Below, piece after piece: positions 1 through 6,791 of a stretch of DNA of 9,048 nucleotides. This DNA comes from an uncultured Clostridia bacterium (GTDB lineage Bacteria > Bacillota > Clostridia > Oscillospirales > Ruminococcaceae). Both the position numbers and the translations under genes were made by a program. The stretch spans positions 1-9,048 of the forward strand of contig CANRDG010000072.1 of NCBI GenBank assembly GCA_947629275.1, read 5' to 3'. Below the pieces are notes generated by a model. The model worked only from the letters and a program-made list of their open reading frames with translations, made no database searches and had not been told where the DNA came from. Each line of letters starts with the position of its first letter. Position 1 is the stretch's first letter.

Positions 1-340
1 CGATGTTGCGGCAGATGATGTCAAGGTATTTGCCGTCGCTGACGGGGGTATAGTTTATCGAAAGCACATACACAAGCTGTAAAACAAGCAGCACGGCGGC
101 TGTTACTATATATACCTTGCGGAGAGTAACGCGCGCTGACATGGCTTTGAACTTTTGCATTTTATCTTTGTTTTTCATAAAAAGGCAGAGCAAAGCTATC
201 ACCGAAACGGCAGCTGCAAAGCCCATAACTTTTATGCCTGCGCCGTAATATTTGTTTGGCATGAAATAAAACACTGCCGCTATTATCACAAATACAAATG
301 CGCCCAAAATATTAGCAATATTCATTATGCGCTCTTTCAT
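1..340 (-). CDS. N-terminal part of a membrane protein, probable ArnT/PMT-like glycosyltransferase (partial)
   Basis: This is an open reading frame of 113 codons that begins at an ATG and runs off the left edge without a stop. I translated it by hand from the reverse strand. Three hydrophobic segments are visible, at about residues 10-27, 36-54 and 76-95. Between the second and third lies a basic stretch (KNKDKMQKFK), which fits a cytoplasmic loop. After the third helix comes TPVSDGKYLD (residues 98-107). This resembles the 'P-x-SD-x-x-x-Y' start of the first extracellular loop in ArnT/PMT-type (GT39-like) enzymes, which move sugars from polyprenyl-phosphate donors at the membrane. The start is supported by AAGGGGA (348-354) seven bases upstream and by a divergent promoter. 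The glycosyltransferase call rests on topology and one short motif, so another polytopic membrane protein is possible. That a coding frame is present is much more certain. Confidence 0.6.
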   Translation of the reverse strand, partial: MKERIMNIANILGAFVFVIIAAVFYFMPNKYYGAGIKVMGFAAAVSVIALLCLFMKNKDKMQKFKAMSARVTLRKVYIVTAAVLLVLQLVYVLSINYTPVSDGKYLDIICRNI

Positions 341-370
341 TTTACTTTCCCCTTGCGACGAAGTTTTTTG

Positions 371-384
371 ACAATATATATTGT
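371..384. repeat. 14-bp perfect palindrome ACAATATATATTGT
   Basis: The two 7-base halves ACAATAT and ATATTGT are exact reverse complements. The palindrome overlaps the leftward -10 element (380-385) and its expected start site, a usual place for a repressor operator. It is AT-rich, so chance is a real alternative. No specific regulator can be named. Confidence 0.35.
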
Positions 385-408
385 AACATCAGTTTTTCCG
401 ATTTTCAA
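380..408 (-). promoter_or_regulatory. Sigma-A-type promoter for the leftward membrane protein gene
   Basis: On the minus strand, TTGAAA (408-403) and TACAAT (385-380) are separated by 17 bases. This is close to the vegetative consensus. Transcription would start near 373, giving a leader of about 33 bases before the ATG at 340. Confidence 0.55.
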
Positions 409-413
409 GGTAA

Positions 414-480
414 TTAAGATAATCTTAAACTCATTTTAAGATATTGCATATTAAGAAAAAATGTGTTACAATATTTAAGA
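414..480 (+). repeat. Cluster of four TTAAGA direct repeats, the first part of a 15-bp palindrome
   Basis: TTAAGA occurs at 414-419, 436-441, 451-456 and 475-480. The first copy is one arm of a perfect 7-1-7 inverted repeat, TTAAGAT-A-ATCTTAA (414-428). Copies one and two are 22 bases apart, about two helical turns. Two copies lie upstream of the -35 element of the rightward promoter, one lies in its spacer, and one lies just after the -10. This could be a regulator-binding array controlling the hydrolase gene. The background is AT-rich, so significance is uncertain. Confidence 0.35.
444..472 (+). promoter_or_regulatory. Sigma-A-type promoter for the adenosylhomocysteinase-family gene
   Basis: TTGCAT (444-449) and TACAAT (467-472) are separated by exactly 17 bases. 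A start near 479 would leave a leader of about 30 bases containing GGGAGG (495-500), eight bases before the ATG. The leader is too short for a riboswitch. Confidence 0.55.
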
Positions 481-508
481 CAGAAAATTTTAACGGGAGG
501 AAACAGAT

Positions 509-1759
509 ATGCCACAAAGTGAGATACGCAACGCCGAGATATGGGAAAGCGGCAAGCGCAAGATAGACTGGGTGAAAGGCAATATGCCGCTGCTTAGAAT
601 GTTGGAGGAGAGATTTGAAAAGGAGCAGCCTTTCAAGGGGCTGAAAATAGCGCTCTCTGTTCATTTGGAGGCGAAGACTGCCTACCTTTGCAAGGTGCTT
701 AAAGCAGGCGGAGCGGAGATGTTTGTAACGGGATCTAATCCGCTTTCGACACAGGACGATGTTGCGGCTGCGCTTGTTCATGACGGGCTGAACGTTTTTG
801 CATGGCATGGCGCTACCGATGAAGAATACCAAAGGCACATTGACTGCGTTATCTCTGCCGCGCCGAACATTATAATAGATGACGGCGGCGACCTTGTGAG
901 CCTTATACATTCAAAGCACCCCGAGCTTATACCAAATGTAATAGGCGGCTGCGAGGAAACGACTACGGGCATTATACGCCTTATTGCAATGAACAGAGAC
1001 AAGGCTTTGAAATTCCCGATGGTGCTTGTAAACAATGCTGACTGCAAACATCTGTTTGACAACCGCTACGGCACGGGGCAGTCGGTATGGGACGGCATAA
1101 ATCGCACTACTAACCTGATAGTTGCAGGCAAAAACGTTGTTGTTGCAGGATACGGCTGGTGCGGCAAGGGCGTTTCGATGAGGGCAAAGGGGCTTGGCGC
1201 TAAAGTTATCGTTACCGAGGTAGACCCTATCAAGGCTATAGAAGCTGTGATGGACGGATTTAAAGTTATGCCTATGGAAGAAGCCGCGAAGGTCGGTGAC
1301 TTTTTCGTTACGGTGACGGGCTGCAAGGACGTTATAACCGAAAAGGCGTTTTACAACATGAGAGACGGAGCGATTCTTTGCAATGCAGGTCACTTTGACT
1401 GCGAGGTGGACGTTGCGGGCTTGAAAAAGATATGCACGGAAAGCTTCCCTGCGAGAAACAACATCGAGGGTTACAGGCTTTCAAACGGAAAAACGCTTTA
1501 CGTTATCGGCGAGGGCAGGCTTGTGAACCTTGCGGCAGGCGACGGTCACCCAGCGGAGATAATGGATATGTCGTTTGCAATACAGGCCATGTCAGCCGAG
1601 TATCTTGTAAAAAACAAGGGAAAGCTGAGTGAAATGATAATAGACGTTCCGAAAGAGATAGACAGAGAAGTTGCGCTTGCAAAGCTGAGATTTTTAGGAA
1701 TAGAGATCGACAAGCTGACAGCGGAGCAGGAAAAGTATCTTTCCAGCTGGAACGTTTAA
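509..1759 (+). CDS. ahcY: Adenosylhomocysteinase family enzyme, short Thermotoga/archaeal type (SAH or S-inosylhomocysteine hydrolase)
   Basis: This 416-residue cytoplasmic enzyme should use bound NAD to split S-adenosylhomocysteine (or its deaminated form) into homocysteine and a nucleoside, removing the inhibitory by-product of SAM-dependent methylation. Family landmarks occur in order: VHLEAKT (51-57), NPLSTQDD (77-84), DDGGDL (124-129), CEETTTG (148-154), CKHLFDNRYG (179-188), the Rossmann motif GYGWCGKG (214-221), GHFDCEVD (294-301), GEGRLVN (334-340) and GDGHPAEIM (344-352). Lys180, Asp184, Asn185, His52, His295, His347 and Glu150 match catalytic or binding residues of the human enzyme. 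The human Thr57/Glu59 region reads E/K here, and the protein ends at LTAEQEKYLSSWNV, without the C-terminal KPDHYRY tail of long forms. Both traits mark the short subfamily, some members of which prefer S-inosylhomocysteine. The start has GGGAGG eight bases upstream. The family is certain; the exact substrate is not. Confidence 0.93.
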   Translation: MPQSEIRNAEIWESGKRKIDWVKGNMPLLRMLEERFEKEQPFKGLKIALSVHLEAKTAYLCKVLKAGGAEMFVTGSNPLSTQDDVAAALVHDGLNVFAWHGATDEEYQRHIDCVISAAPNIIIDDGGDLVSLIHSKHPELIPNVIGGCEETTTGIIRLIAMNRDKALKFPMVLVNNADCKHLFDNRYGTGQSVWDGINRTTNLIVAGKNVVVAGYGWCGKGVSMRAKGLGAKVIVTEVDPIKAIEAVMDGFKVMPMEEAAKVGDFFVTVTGCKDVITEKAFYNMRDGAILCNAGHFDCEVDVAGLKKICTESFPARNNIEGYRLSNGKTLYVIGEGRLVNLAAGDGHPAEIMDMSFAIQAMSAEYLVKNKGKLSEMIIDVPKEIDREVALAKLRFLGIEIDKLTAEQEKYLSSWNV

Positions 1760-1792
1760 AATGCTAAATAATCAAAATAATACGCAATTATA

Positions 1793-1820
1793 TTGACAAA
1801 AATGAAAAATGGAGTATAAT
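1793..1820 (+). promoter_or_regulatory. Consensus sigma-A promoter for the sensor/GGDEF gene
   Basis: A perfect TTGACA (1793-1798) and a perfect TATAAT (1815-1820) are separated by 16 bases. Transcription should start near 1827, giving a leader of about 43 bases. There is no convincing terminator between 1760 and 1793, so read-through from the hydrolase gene could add to expression. Confidence 0.75.
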
Positions 1821-1854
1821 ATAATTATGATGTATTATTATGCCCGAATGGTGT

Positions 1855-1862
1855 AAGGAGGG
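1855..1862 (+). promoter_or_regulatory. Strong ribosome binding site AAGGAGGG
   Basis: AAGGAGGG ends seven bases before the ATG at 1870. It fixes the start of the sensor/GGDEF protein, so the absence of a LacI helix-turn-helix headpiece is real and not a start-site error. Confidence 0.85.
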
Positions 1863-1869
1863 TCAGTAA

Positions 1870-3795
1870 ATGAGTCACGAGATAGCAGTATGTATGCCGC
1901 GTATTGACGACCAGGTACAGAGAGACGTTATAAATGCGATAGTAAGCGCTTCGGAAAAGGACGCGCGCTTTGCGGACAGCCACTTTTACATTTTTGCAAC
2001 TTACTCGGATATTATAGGCCCGACGGAGATACTTAAAGGCGAGCTGAAAGTATTCAGTATTATAGATCACTTAAATCTTGACGCTTTGCTTGTTTTTCCG
2101 GAAAGATTTTACTGGGACGACACACTGAAAGAGATAATTGCGGCTGCAAAAAAGAAAAACGTGCCGGTACTTTCGATAGGCAAAGTTATATCAGAGGCGG
2201 CAAGCATAAAATACGGCATGGGTTCTTCGATAAGCGACATTGTTTCACATGTTATCGAAAAGCACGGCTGCAAATACATAAACTTTATAGCCGGCAAGAA
2301 AATGCATGAGGCTACTGACGACAGGCTGAAAATGTTCAAAGAGACGATTGCAAAATACGGTCTGCCCGATGAGCCTGAGCGCATAGGCTGGGGCGAATTT
2401 TGGGATTACCCCACGGAGCTGGTAATGGACAAGTTTTACAAGAGCAAGCTTCCTTTCCCACAGGCGATAATATGCGCTAACGACGTTATGGCTATAACGG
2501 CTATAGATTCTTTGAGAATGCATGGTTACAAAGTGCCGAAAGATGTTATCGTTACGGGCTTTGACGGCATTGACATGGAGAGATTCCACAATCCGCGCCT
2601 AACGACGGCTGTGCTCGACTACAAAACGCTTGCTAAAAAAGTTCTCGATTATATTGACGATATGTGCAGCGACAGGGAGATACCCGAAGAAAGCACTGTT
2701 GACTTTATAAAGAGGATCTCGGAGTCGTGCGGCTGCACGATGGAAGAATCGCCTGACAACTATCAGCTTGCCTCTCTTTGGAAAGAAGTCAGCTGCGACC
2801 TTGGTTTCAGCGACGAGGTAACGAGAATGAGCTCGTCTTTGCAGCTGAAGGGCTCGTTTGACAAGATACTGAGCTCTATTGGAGATTTCTTCAATCACAT
2901 ATACACGCAGCACCTTTGGGTATGCTTGTTCTCTGATTACGTTACGGGGCTTTCCGATGATGTGAAATACTCCGAAAACACGATAACCGACACGGTATAT
3001 TCGGCGCTTGAAAAGCACGGCGAGGGGCAGATACTTACGTTTGATGACAGGACTTTCCCTCTATCTGACGTTATACCAGACAAAAAGTACGGCGGCAAGG
3101 AGTTTCGGCACATAACTATTTTTCCGCTGCACTACAACGATGTTGTTTACGGTTATGTTGCCGCTGACACGGAGATAGAACACATTTGTATGTTCCAGCT
3201 GAGGGCGCTTAGTATGCACCTTGGTTTTGTATGCGAGAGAATATCGAATTTCAAGTACATGGAAGCTATAAACAAACATCTTGAAAAGACGAGTTTCTAC
3301 GACAGCATGACGGGGCTTATGAGCAGAAACGGTTACTACTCTCTCACCAAAAAGATGATAGAACCGCAGCTTAATCAGAACAAGTTCCTTGTTATTATCT
3401 CGGCAGACCTTGACAATCTGAAAGACATAAACGACAAGTTCGGTCACGCCTGCGGTGACAAGGCTATAAAGATAGTTGCCGATGCGCTGTATCAGTACAT
3501 AGGCAAAGACGGCATAGCAGCGCGTTTTGGCGGCGACGAATTTGTGGGACTGAGGCTGTTTGATGAATCGCCCGACAGCTTTGTACAGAAATTCTCGGAG
3601 GGCTTTTCATGCACGATAGCAGACATGGTAGAAGAGAACGATCTGGAGTACAATGTATCGGCAAGCTTTGGTATAATATCGCTGCTGACGAAAAATCTGC
3701 CGTCGCTTGAAGAGGGCATAAAGAGCGCGGACGTTCTGATGTACGCACAGAAACGCGCGAAAAAGCGCGCAGGCAGGTCTACGGGACCGTATTGA
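1870..3795 (+). CDS. Soluble sensor diguanylate cyclase: LacI-type ligand-binding domain, GAF-like linker, GGDEF
   Basis: This 641-residue protein has no signal peptide or membrane helix, so it should act in the cytoplasm. Residues 1 to about 285 resemble the effector-binding half of LacI/GalR regulators. The signature stretch is CANDVMAITAIDSL (202-215), then VPKDVIVTGFDGID (222-235) and NPRLTTAVLD (241-250). The DNA-binding headpiece that would precede it is absent. ESCGC (285-289) follows at the domain boundary. Residues of about 295-455 look like a GAF-type domain, a weak call from length and pattern only. A short helix leads to a GGDEF domain from about 474: YDSMTGL, ADLDNLKDIND (512-522) with the metal-binding Asp, and FGGDEF (553-558) intact. 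The feedback I-site RxxD is absent (GKDG instead). Inference: a sugar-like ligand controls cyclic di-GMP synthesis from GTP. It has its own consensus promoter and an XRE gene 31 bases downstream. Confidence 0.88.
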   Translation: MSHEIAVCMPRIDDQVQRDVINAIVSASEKDARFADSHFYIFATYSDIIGPTEILKGELKVFSIIDHLNLDALLVFPERFYWDDTLKEIIAAAKKKNVPVLSIGKVISEAASIKYGMGSSISDIVSHVIEKHGCKYINFIAGKKMHEATDDRLKMFKETIAKYGLPDEPERIGWGEFWDYPTELVMDKFYKSKLPFPQAIICANDVMAITAIDSLRMHGYKVPKDVIVTGFDGIDMERFHNPRLTTAVLDYKTLAKKVLDYIDDMCSDREIPEESTVDFIKRISESCGCTMEESPDNYQLASLWKEVSCDLGFSDEVTRMSSSLQLKGSFDKILSSIGDFFNHIYTQHLWVCLFSDYVTGLSDDVKYSENTITDTVYSALEKHGEGQILTFDDRTFPLSDVIPDKKYGGKEFRHITIFPLHYNDVVYGYVAADTEIEHICMFQLRALSMHLGFVCERISNFKYMEAINKHLEKTSFYDSMTGLMSRNGYYSLTKKMIEPQLNQNKFLVIISADLDNLKDINDKFGHACGDKAIKIVADALYQYIGKDGIAARFGGDEFVGLRLFDESPDSFVQKFSEGFSCTIADMVEENDLEYNVSASFGIISLLTKNLPSLEEGIKSADVLMYAQKRAKKRAGRSTGPY

Positions 3796-3826
3796 TAAAT
3801 AACAAACAAAGGGTTGCATAAAAATT

Positions 3827-4453
3827 ATGAAAGACCTTAAACCTATTATCGCCAAGAACATAAGCGTTTTGCGGCAGGGCATGGGTATGACGCAGCTGGA
3901 GCTTTCGGAAAAGCTGCATTACTCGGACAAGGCTATCTCTAAATGGGAACGCGGCGAGTCGATACCCGATGTTACTGTGCTGAAAGAAATTGCTGATATT
4001 TTCGGCGTTACGCTGGACTATCTGGTACAGTCGGAGCATTCATCTCCGCCGAAGCCCACTTCCCTGCCCCCCGAGCAGAAAAAGCGCAATCACGGTTTTA
4101 TTGCGGGCATGGGCATTATGCTTGTATGGTTCGTGGCAGCGTTCGTATATTTTATAATAGACACCGTTTCAAAGGGTGTGCTGCCTTCGTGGATAAGCTT
4201 TGTATACGCAGTGCCTGCTTCGATGATAGTATGGCTGGTGTTCAACTCGGCATGGTTCAACGTGCGGTTGAATTTTCTGATAGTATCACTGCTTGTATGG
4301 TCGCTGCTTGCGGCGGTATACGTACACCTGCTTGCCGTGGGTCACAACGTATGGAAGCTGTTCATATTCGGAGCGATAGGACAGGTGATAATCATTTTAT
4401 GGTCGCGGCTGAGTTACAAGTCAAAGGAGCCTCCGGCTGAAAACAAAAAGTAA
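3827..4453 (+). CDS. XRE-family regulator with N-terminal helix-turn-helix and four membrane helices
   Basis: The protein has 208 residues. Residues of about 7-62 form a classic Cro/C1-type helix-turn-helix: ISVLRQGMGMTQLELSEKLH, then SDKAISKWERGESIPDVTVL and LKEIADIFGVTLDYLV. A proline-rich, charged linker (about 66-85) follows. Four hydrophobic segments are seen at roughly 88-111, 117-142, 147-168 and 175-193. The DNA-binding domain should therefore be held at the inner face of the membrane. Proteins of this layout are common in Firmicutes and are usually of unknown function. The start ATG has only a weak upstream AAAGGG, 13 bases away, so translation may rely on coupling to the preceding gene. 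That gene ends 31 bases upstream, and no promoter is evident between them. The two genes probably share a transcript that stops at the terminator just downstream. The regulated genes are not identifiable from the window. Confidence 0.85.
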   Translation: MKDLKPIIAKNISVLRQGMGMTQLELSEKLHYSDKAISKWERGESIPDVTVLKEIADIFGVTLDYLVQSEHSSPPKPTSLPPEQKKRNHGFIAGMGIMLVWFVAAFVYFIIDTVSKGVLPSWISFVYAVPASMIVWLVFNSAWFNVRLNFLIVSLLVWSLLAAVYVHLLAVGHNVWKLFIFGAIGQVIIILWSRLSYKSKEPPAENKK

Positions 4454-4458
4454 ATAAT

Positions 4459-4498
4459 AAGAGCAGTTCGCTTAAAACGGGCTGCTCTTTTTGTTTTT
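4459..4498 (+). terminator. Intrinsic terminator after the XRE gene, perhaps bidirectional
   Basis: The arms AAGAGCAG (4459-4466) and CTGCTCTT (4482-4489) pair perfectly. The stem extends inward through TTCG/CGGG with two G-U pairs around a 7-base loop. TTTTTGTTTTT follows (4488-4498). On the minus strand the same stem is followed by a weaker T-rich run (TTATTATTTACTTTTTG), so it may also serve the convergent topoisomerase gene ending at 4514. Confidence 0.85.
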
Positions 4499-4513
4499 GA
4501 TATAATAGCGTAG

Positions 4514-6766
4514 TCATTCACTGTCGCCGAACATGGATATCTGGTCGGGGTCTTCTATATCTTTTGCGAACGGACCTGCGGCAGGTATGCTCTTTATCAC
4601 GAATTTTGAATACTTTTCGGCTGTAGCGCTGTCTACCGCATAGGCTTTTTCAACGGTCGCCTTGGCTTTGAGTGTCATTGCCGAAACACCTATTGTGCTG
4701 CGCGAGGATTTGGGCAGCATGAGCGCTGTATCGAAAATTATCATTCTGCCGTTGGTGCTGCGCATGAGAAGATAGCCGTTCTCCTCTACATAAACAAGAG
4801 CTATGAGTTTTGACTTATCTGAATATGCGTTAGTCAGCTTTTTACGATTAGTTTTGGTCTCATACGCGCTGAGGGGCACTTTTGCGACCTTGCCGTTTTC
4901 AAACACGAACAGCAGGTAGCCTTTATAATCGATAGTCGGCACAAGCGCAAAGAAGCTCTCGCCGTCGTCAAAGCCGAGCTTTGCAGGCACATAATCGCCA
5001 AGCGCGCTTGCCTTTGTATCTTCAAACTGCGATGCGCGCGACTTATACACCGTTGCTTTATCGGTAAAGAAAAGCAGCTCGGTCTTGTTGGTAGAATCAA
5101 ACTCTGAGAGCATTTCGTCGCCCTCTTTGAGTTTATGCGCGCCGCTCATTCTCAGCGACTGGGGCGTTATCTTCTTGAAATATCCGCTCTTTGTTACGAA
5201 TATCCTGCACTGGTAGTCGGGAGTATCGTCGACTTCTTCCTGCGTTTCTTCTTCGACCGAATATATAAACTGCGTTCTGCGCTCCTGACCGTACTTGGCG
5301 GCAACATCTTTAAGCTCTGAAATAATGACGTTTTTAACTCGCCTGTCGCTGCCCAGAGTGTCTTCAAGATCTGCTATTTCGTCAAGCAGGTCTTGTATAT
5401 CTTTTGTACAGTTGAGGATATACTCGCGGTTTAGGTGGCGCAGCTTTATTTCTGCGACATACTCAGCTTGAATTTTATCTATACCGAATCCTACCATAAG
5501 GTTGGGAACAACGTCGGCTTCGTTTTCGGTATTGCGCACTATTTTTACCGCTTTGTCAATATCGAGAAGTATCTTTTCAAGACCTTGCAGCAGGTGCAGC
5601 TTGTCTTTCTTTTTATCCAAGTCATACTGCGTTCTGCGCTTTACGCAGCCCATGCGGAATTTAACCCATTCTCTGATTATCTCGTAAACGCCCATTACCT
5701 TGGGGTAGCCGTCTACAAGGATATTGAAATTGCAGGCATAGGTATCCTGAAGCGGCGTCATTCTGAACAGCTTTTGCATGAGCTTTTCGGGGTCGGTGCC
5801 GCGTTTTAAGTCTATTGCGATATGCAGACCTTTCAGGTCTGTTTCGTCTCTGATATAAGATATCTCTTTTATCTTGCCTGCCTTTACCAGCGCAGCTATT
5901 TTTTCTATGATAACTTCAATGGTAGTGGTCGGGGGTATCTGCGTAACATCAATACAATTTGCAGATTTATCGTAAGAATACTTTGCTCTGAATTTTAAAG
6001 ATCCCCTGCCCGTTTTATAGATGTTGTCAAGCTCGCTTTCGTCGTATATCATATAAGAGCCGCCTGCAAAATCGGGGCCTTTGAGAGTTTCAAGCGCGTT
6101 ATGATTTGGGTCTCTCATAAGAGCTATAGTAGTTTCGCACACCTCGGCGAGATTGAAAGAACACACCTGCGATGCCATTGCCACGCCTATGCCGACATTT
6201 GCATTGACAAGTATAGACGGGAACGTTGCAGGAAAAAGGGTAGGTTCTTCCATAGTGTTATCATAGTTGGGGACGAAATCGACGGTGTTTTTGTCAATAT
6301 CCTTAAAAAGCTCTGCGCAGATAGGCTCAAGCTTTACCTCTGTATAACGGGATGCAGCATACGCCATATCACGCGAATACGCTTTGCCGAAGTTGCCCTT
6401 GGAATCTACATACGGGTGAAGGAGCGTTTCGTTACCGCGAGCGAGGCGCACCATTGTTTCATAGATAGATGCGTCGCCGTGGGGATTGAGCTGCATGGTT
6501 CTGCCGACCGCGTTTGCTGACTTTATTCTTGCGCCCTGCAAAAGCCCCATTTTATACATGGTATAAAGCAGCTTTCTGTGCGAGGGCTTGAAACCGTCTA
6601 TCTCGGGGAAAGAGCGCGAAACATTCACGCTGACGGCATACGGCATATAGTTCTTCTCCAGCGTTACCGGTATGCGCTCCTCAACTATCTGTCCTGCGCC
6701 CTTTATATAGCCGCTTATCTTGGGTACGGCGTTCTCTTTTTCGGGCTGTTTTTTCTTTCTTGCCAT
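4514..6766 (-). CDS. parC: Type II topoisomerase DNA-cleaving subunit, ParC/GyrA family (topoisomerase IV-like)
   Basis: This 750-residue protein should cut and rejoin DNA as the A subunit of an A2B2 topoisomerase with the ParE-like product encoded just upstream. The winged-helix breakage domain includes EIDGFKPSHRKLLYTM (55-70), NPHGDASIYETMVRLARG (94-111) and AASRYTEVKL (137-146), with Tyr141 as the catalytic residue that bonds to DNA. GIGVAMAS (192-199) follows, with the coiled-coil gate at about 370-490. The C-terminal region (about 515-750) shows repeated beta-blade-like segments such as FVTKSGYFKKI, LLFFTDKATVYKS and LLFVFENGKVAKV. I see no GyrA box (QRRGGKG), so wrapping-type gyrase activity is unlikely and ParC is the better name. 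The position equal to E. coli GyrA Ser83 is Ala99; Asp87 corresponds to Glu103. It starts 25 bases after the parE stop with a weak AAAGG upstream, so co-expression is expected. Confidence 0.92.
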   Translation of the reverse strand: MARKKKQPEKENAVPKISGYIKGAGQIVEERIPVTLEKNYMPYAVSVNVSRSFPEIDGFKPSHRKLLYTMYKMGLLQGARIKSANAVGRTMQLNPHGDASIYETMVRLARGNETLLHPYVDSKGNFGKAYSRDMAYAASRYTEVKLEPICAELFKDIDKNTVDFVPNYDNTMEEPTLFPATFPSILVNANVGIGVAMASQVCSFNLAEVCETTIALMRDPNHNALETLKGPDFAGGSYMIYDESELDNIYKTGRGSLKFRAKYSYDKSANCIDVTQIPPTTTIEVIIEKIAALVKAGKIKEISYIRDETDLKGLHIAIDLKRGTDPEKLMQKLFRMTPLQDTYACNFNILVDGYPKVMGVYEIIREWVKFRMGCVKRRTQYDLDKKKDKLHLLQGLEKILLDIDKAVKIVRNTENEADVVPNLMVGFGIDKIQAEYVAEIKLRHLNREYILNCTKDIQDLLDEIADLEDTLGSDRRVKNVIISELKDVAAKYGQERRTQFIYSVEEETQEEVDDTPDYQCRIFVTKSGYFKKITPQSLRMSGAHKLKEGDEMLSEFDSTNKTELLFFTDKATVYKSRASQFEDTKASALGDYVPAKLGFDDGESFFALVPTIDYKGYLLFVFENGKVAKVPLSAYETKTNRKKLTNAYSDKSKLIALVYVEENGYLLMRSTNGRMIIFDTALMLPKSSRSTIGVSAMTLKAKATVEKAYAVDSATAEKYSKFVIKSIPAAGPFAKDIEDPDQISMFGDSE

Positions 6767-6791
6767 TTATGTTTTCTGCCTTTCGATCTTG

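Noticed and set aside
368..373. Perfect TTGACA on the + strand as the -35 of the hydrolase promoter
   Set aside because: No -10-like hexamer lies 16-18 bases downstream. The pair at 444-472 is better placed and spaced.
155..439. 94-residue frame on the + strand
   Set aside because: It is antisense to the partial membrane protein gene, which has a promoter, ribosome site and clear helices. This frame has no ribosome site and a composition typical of a shadow.
473..508. SAH or SAM riboswitch ahead of the hydrolase gene
   Set aside because: The predicted leader is about 30 bases and forms no evident conserved fold.
431..1393. Long minus-strand frames opposite the hydrolase gene
   Set aside because: They lie antisense to an unmistakable adenosylhomocysteinase and show no domain pattern.
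1821..1869. Cyclic di-GMP riboswitch ahead of the GGDEF gene
   Set aside because: The leader is about 43 bases, AT-rich and without paired arms, too short for either known class.
5435..6520. Plus-strand frames of 61 to 139 residues inside the ParC-like gene
   Set aside because: They are antisense to a conserved coding sequence, have no ribosome sites, and show no recognisable motif.
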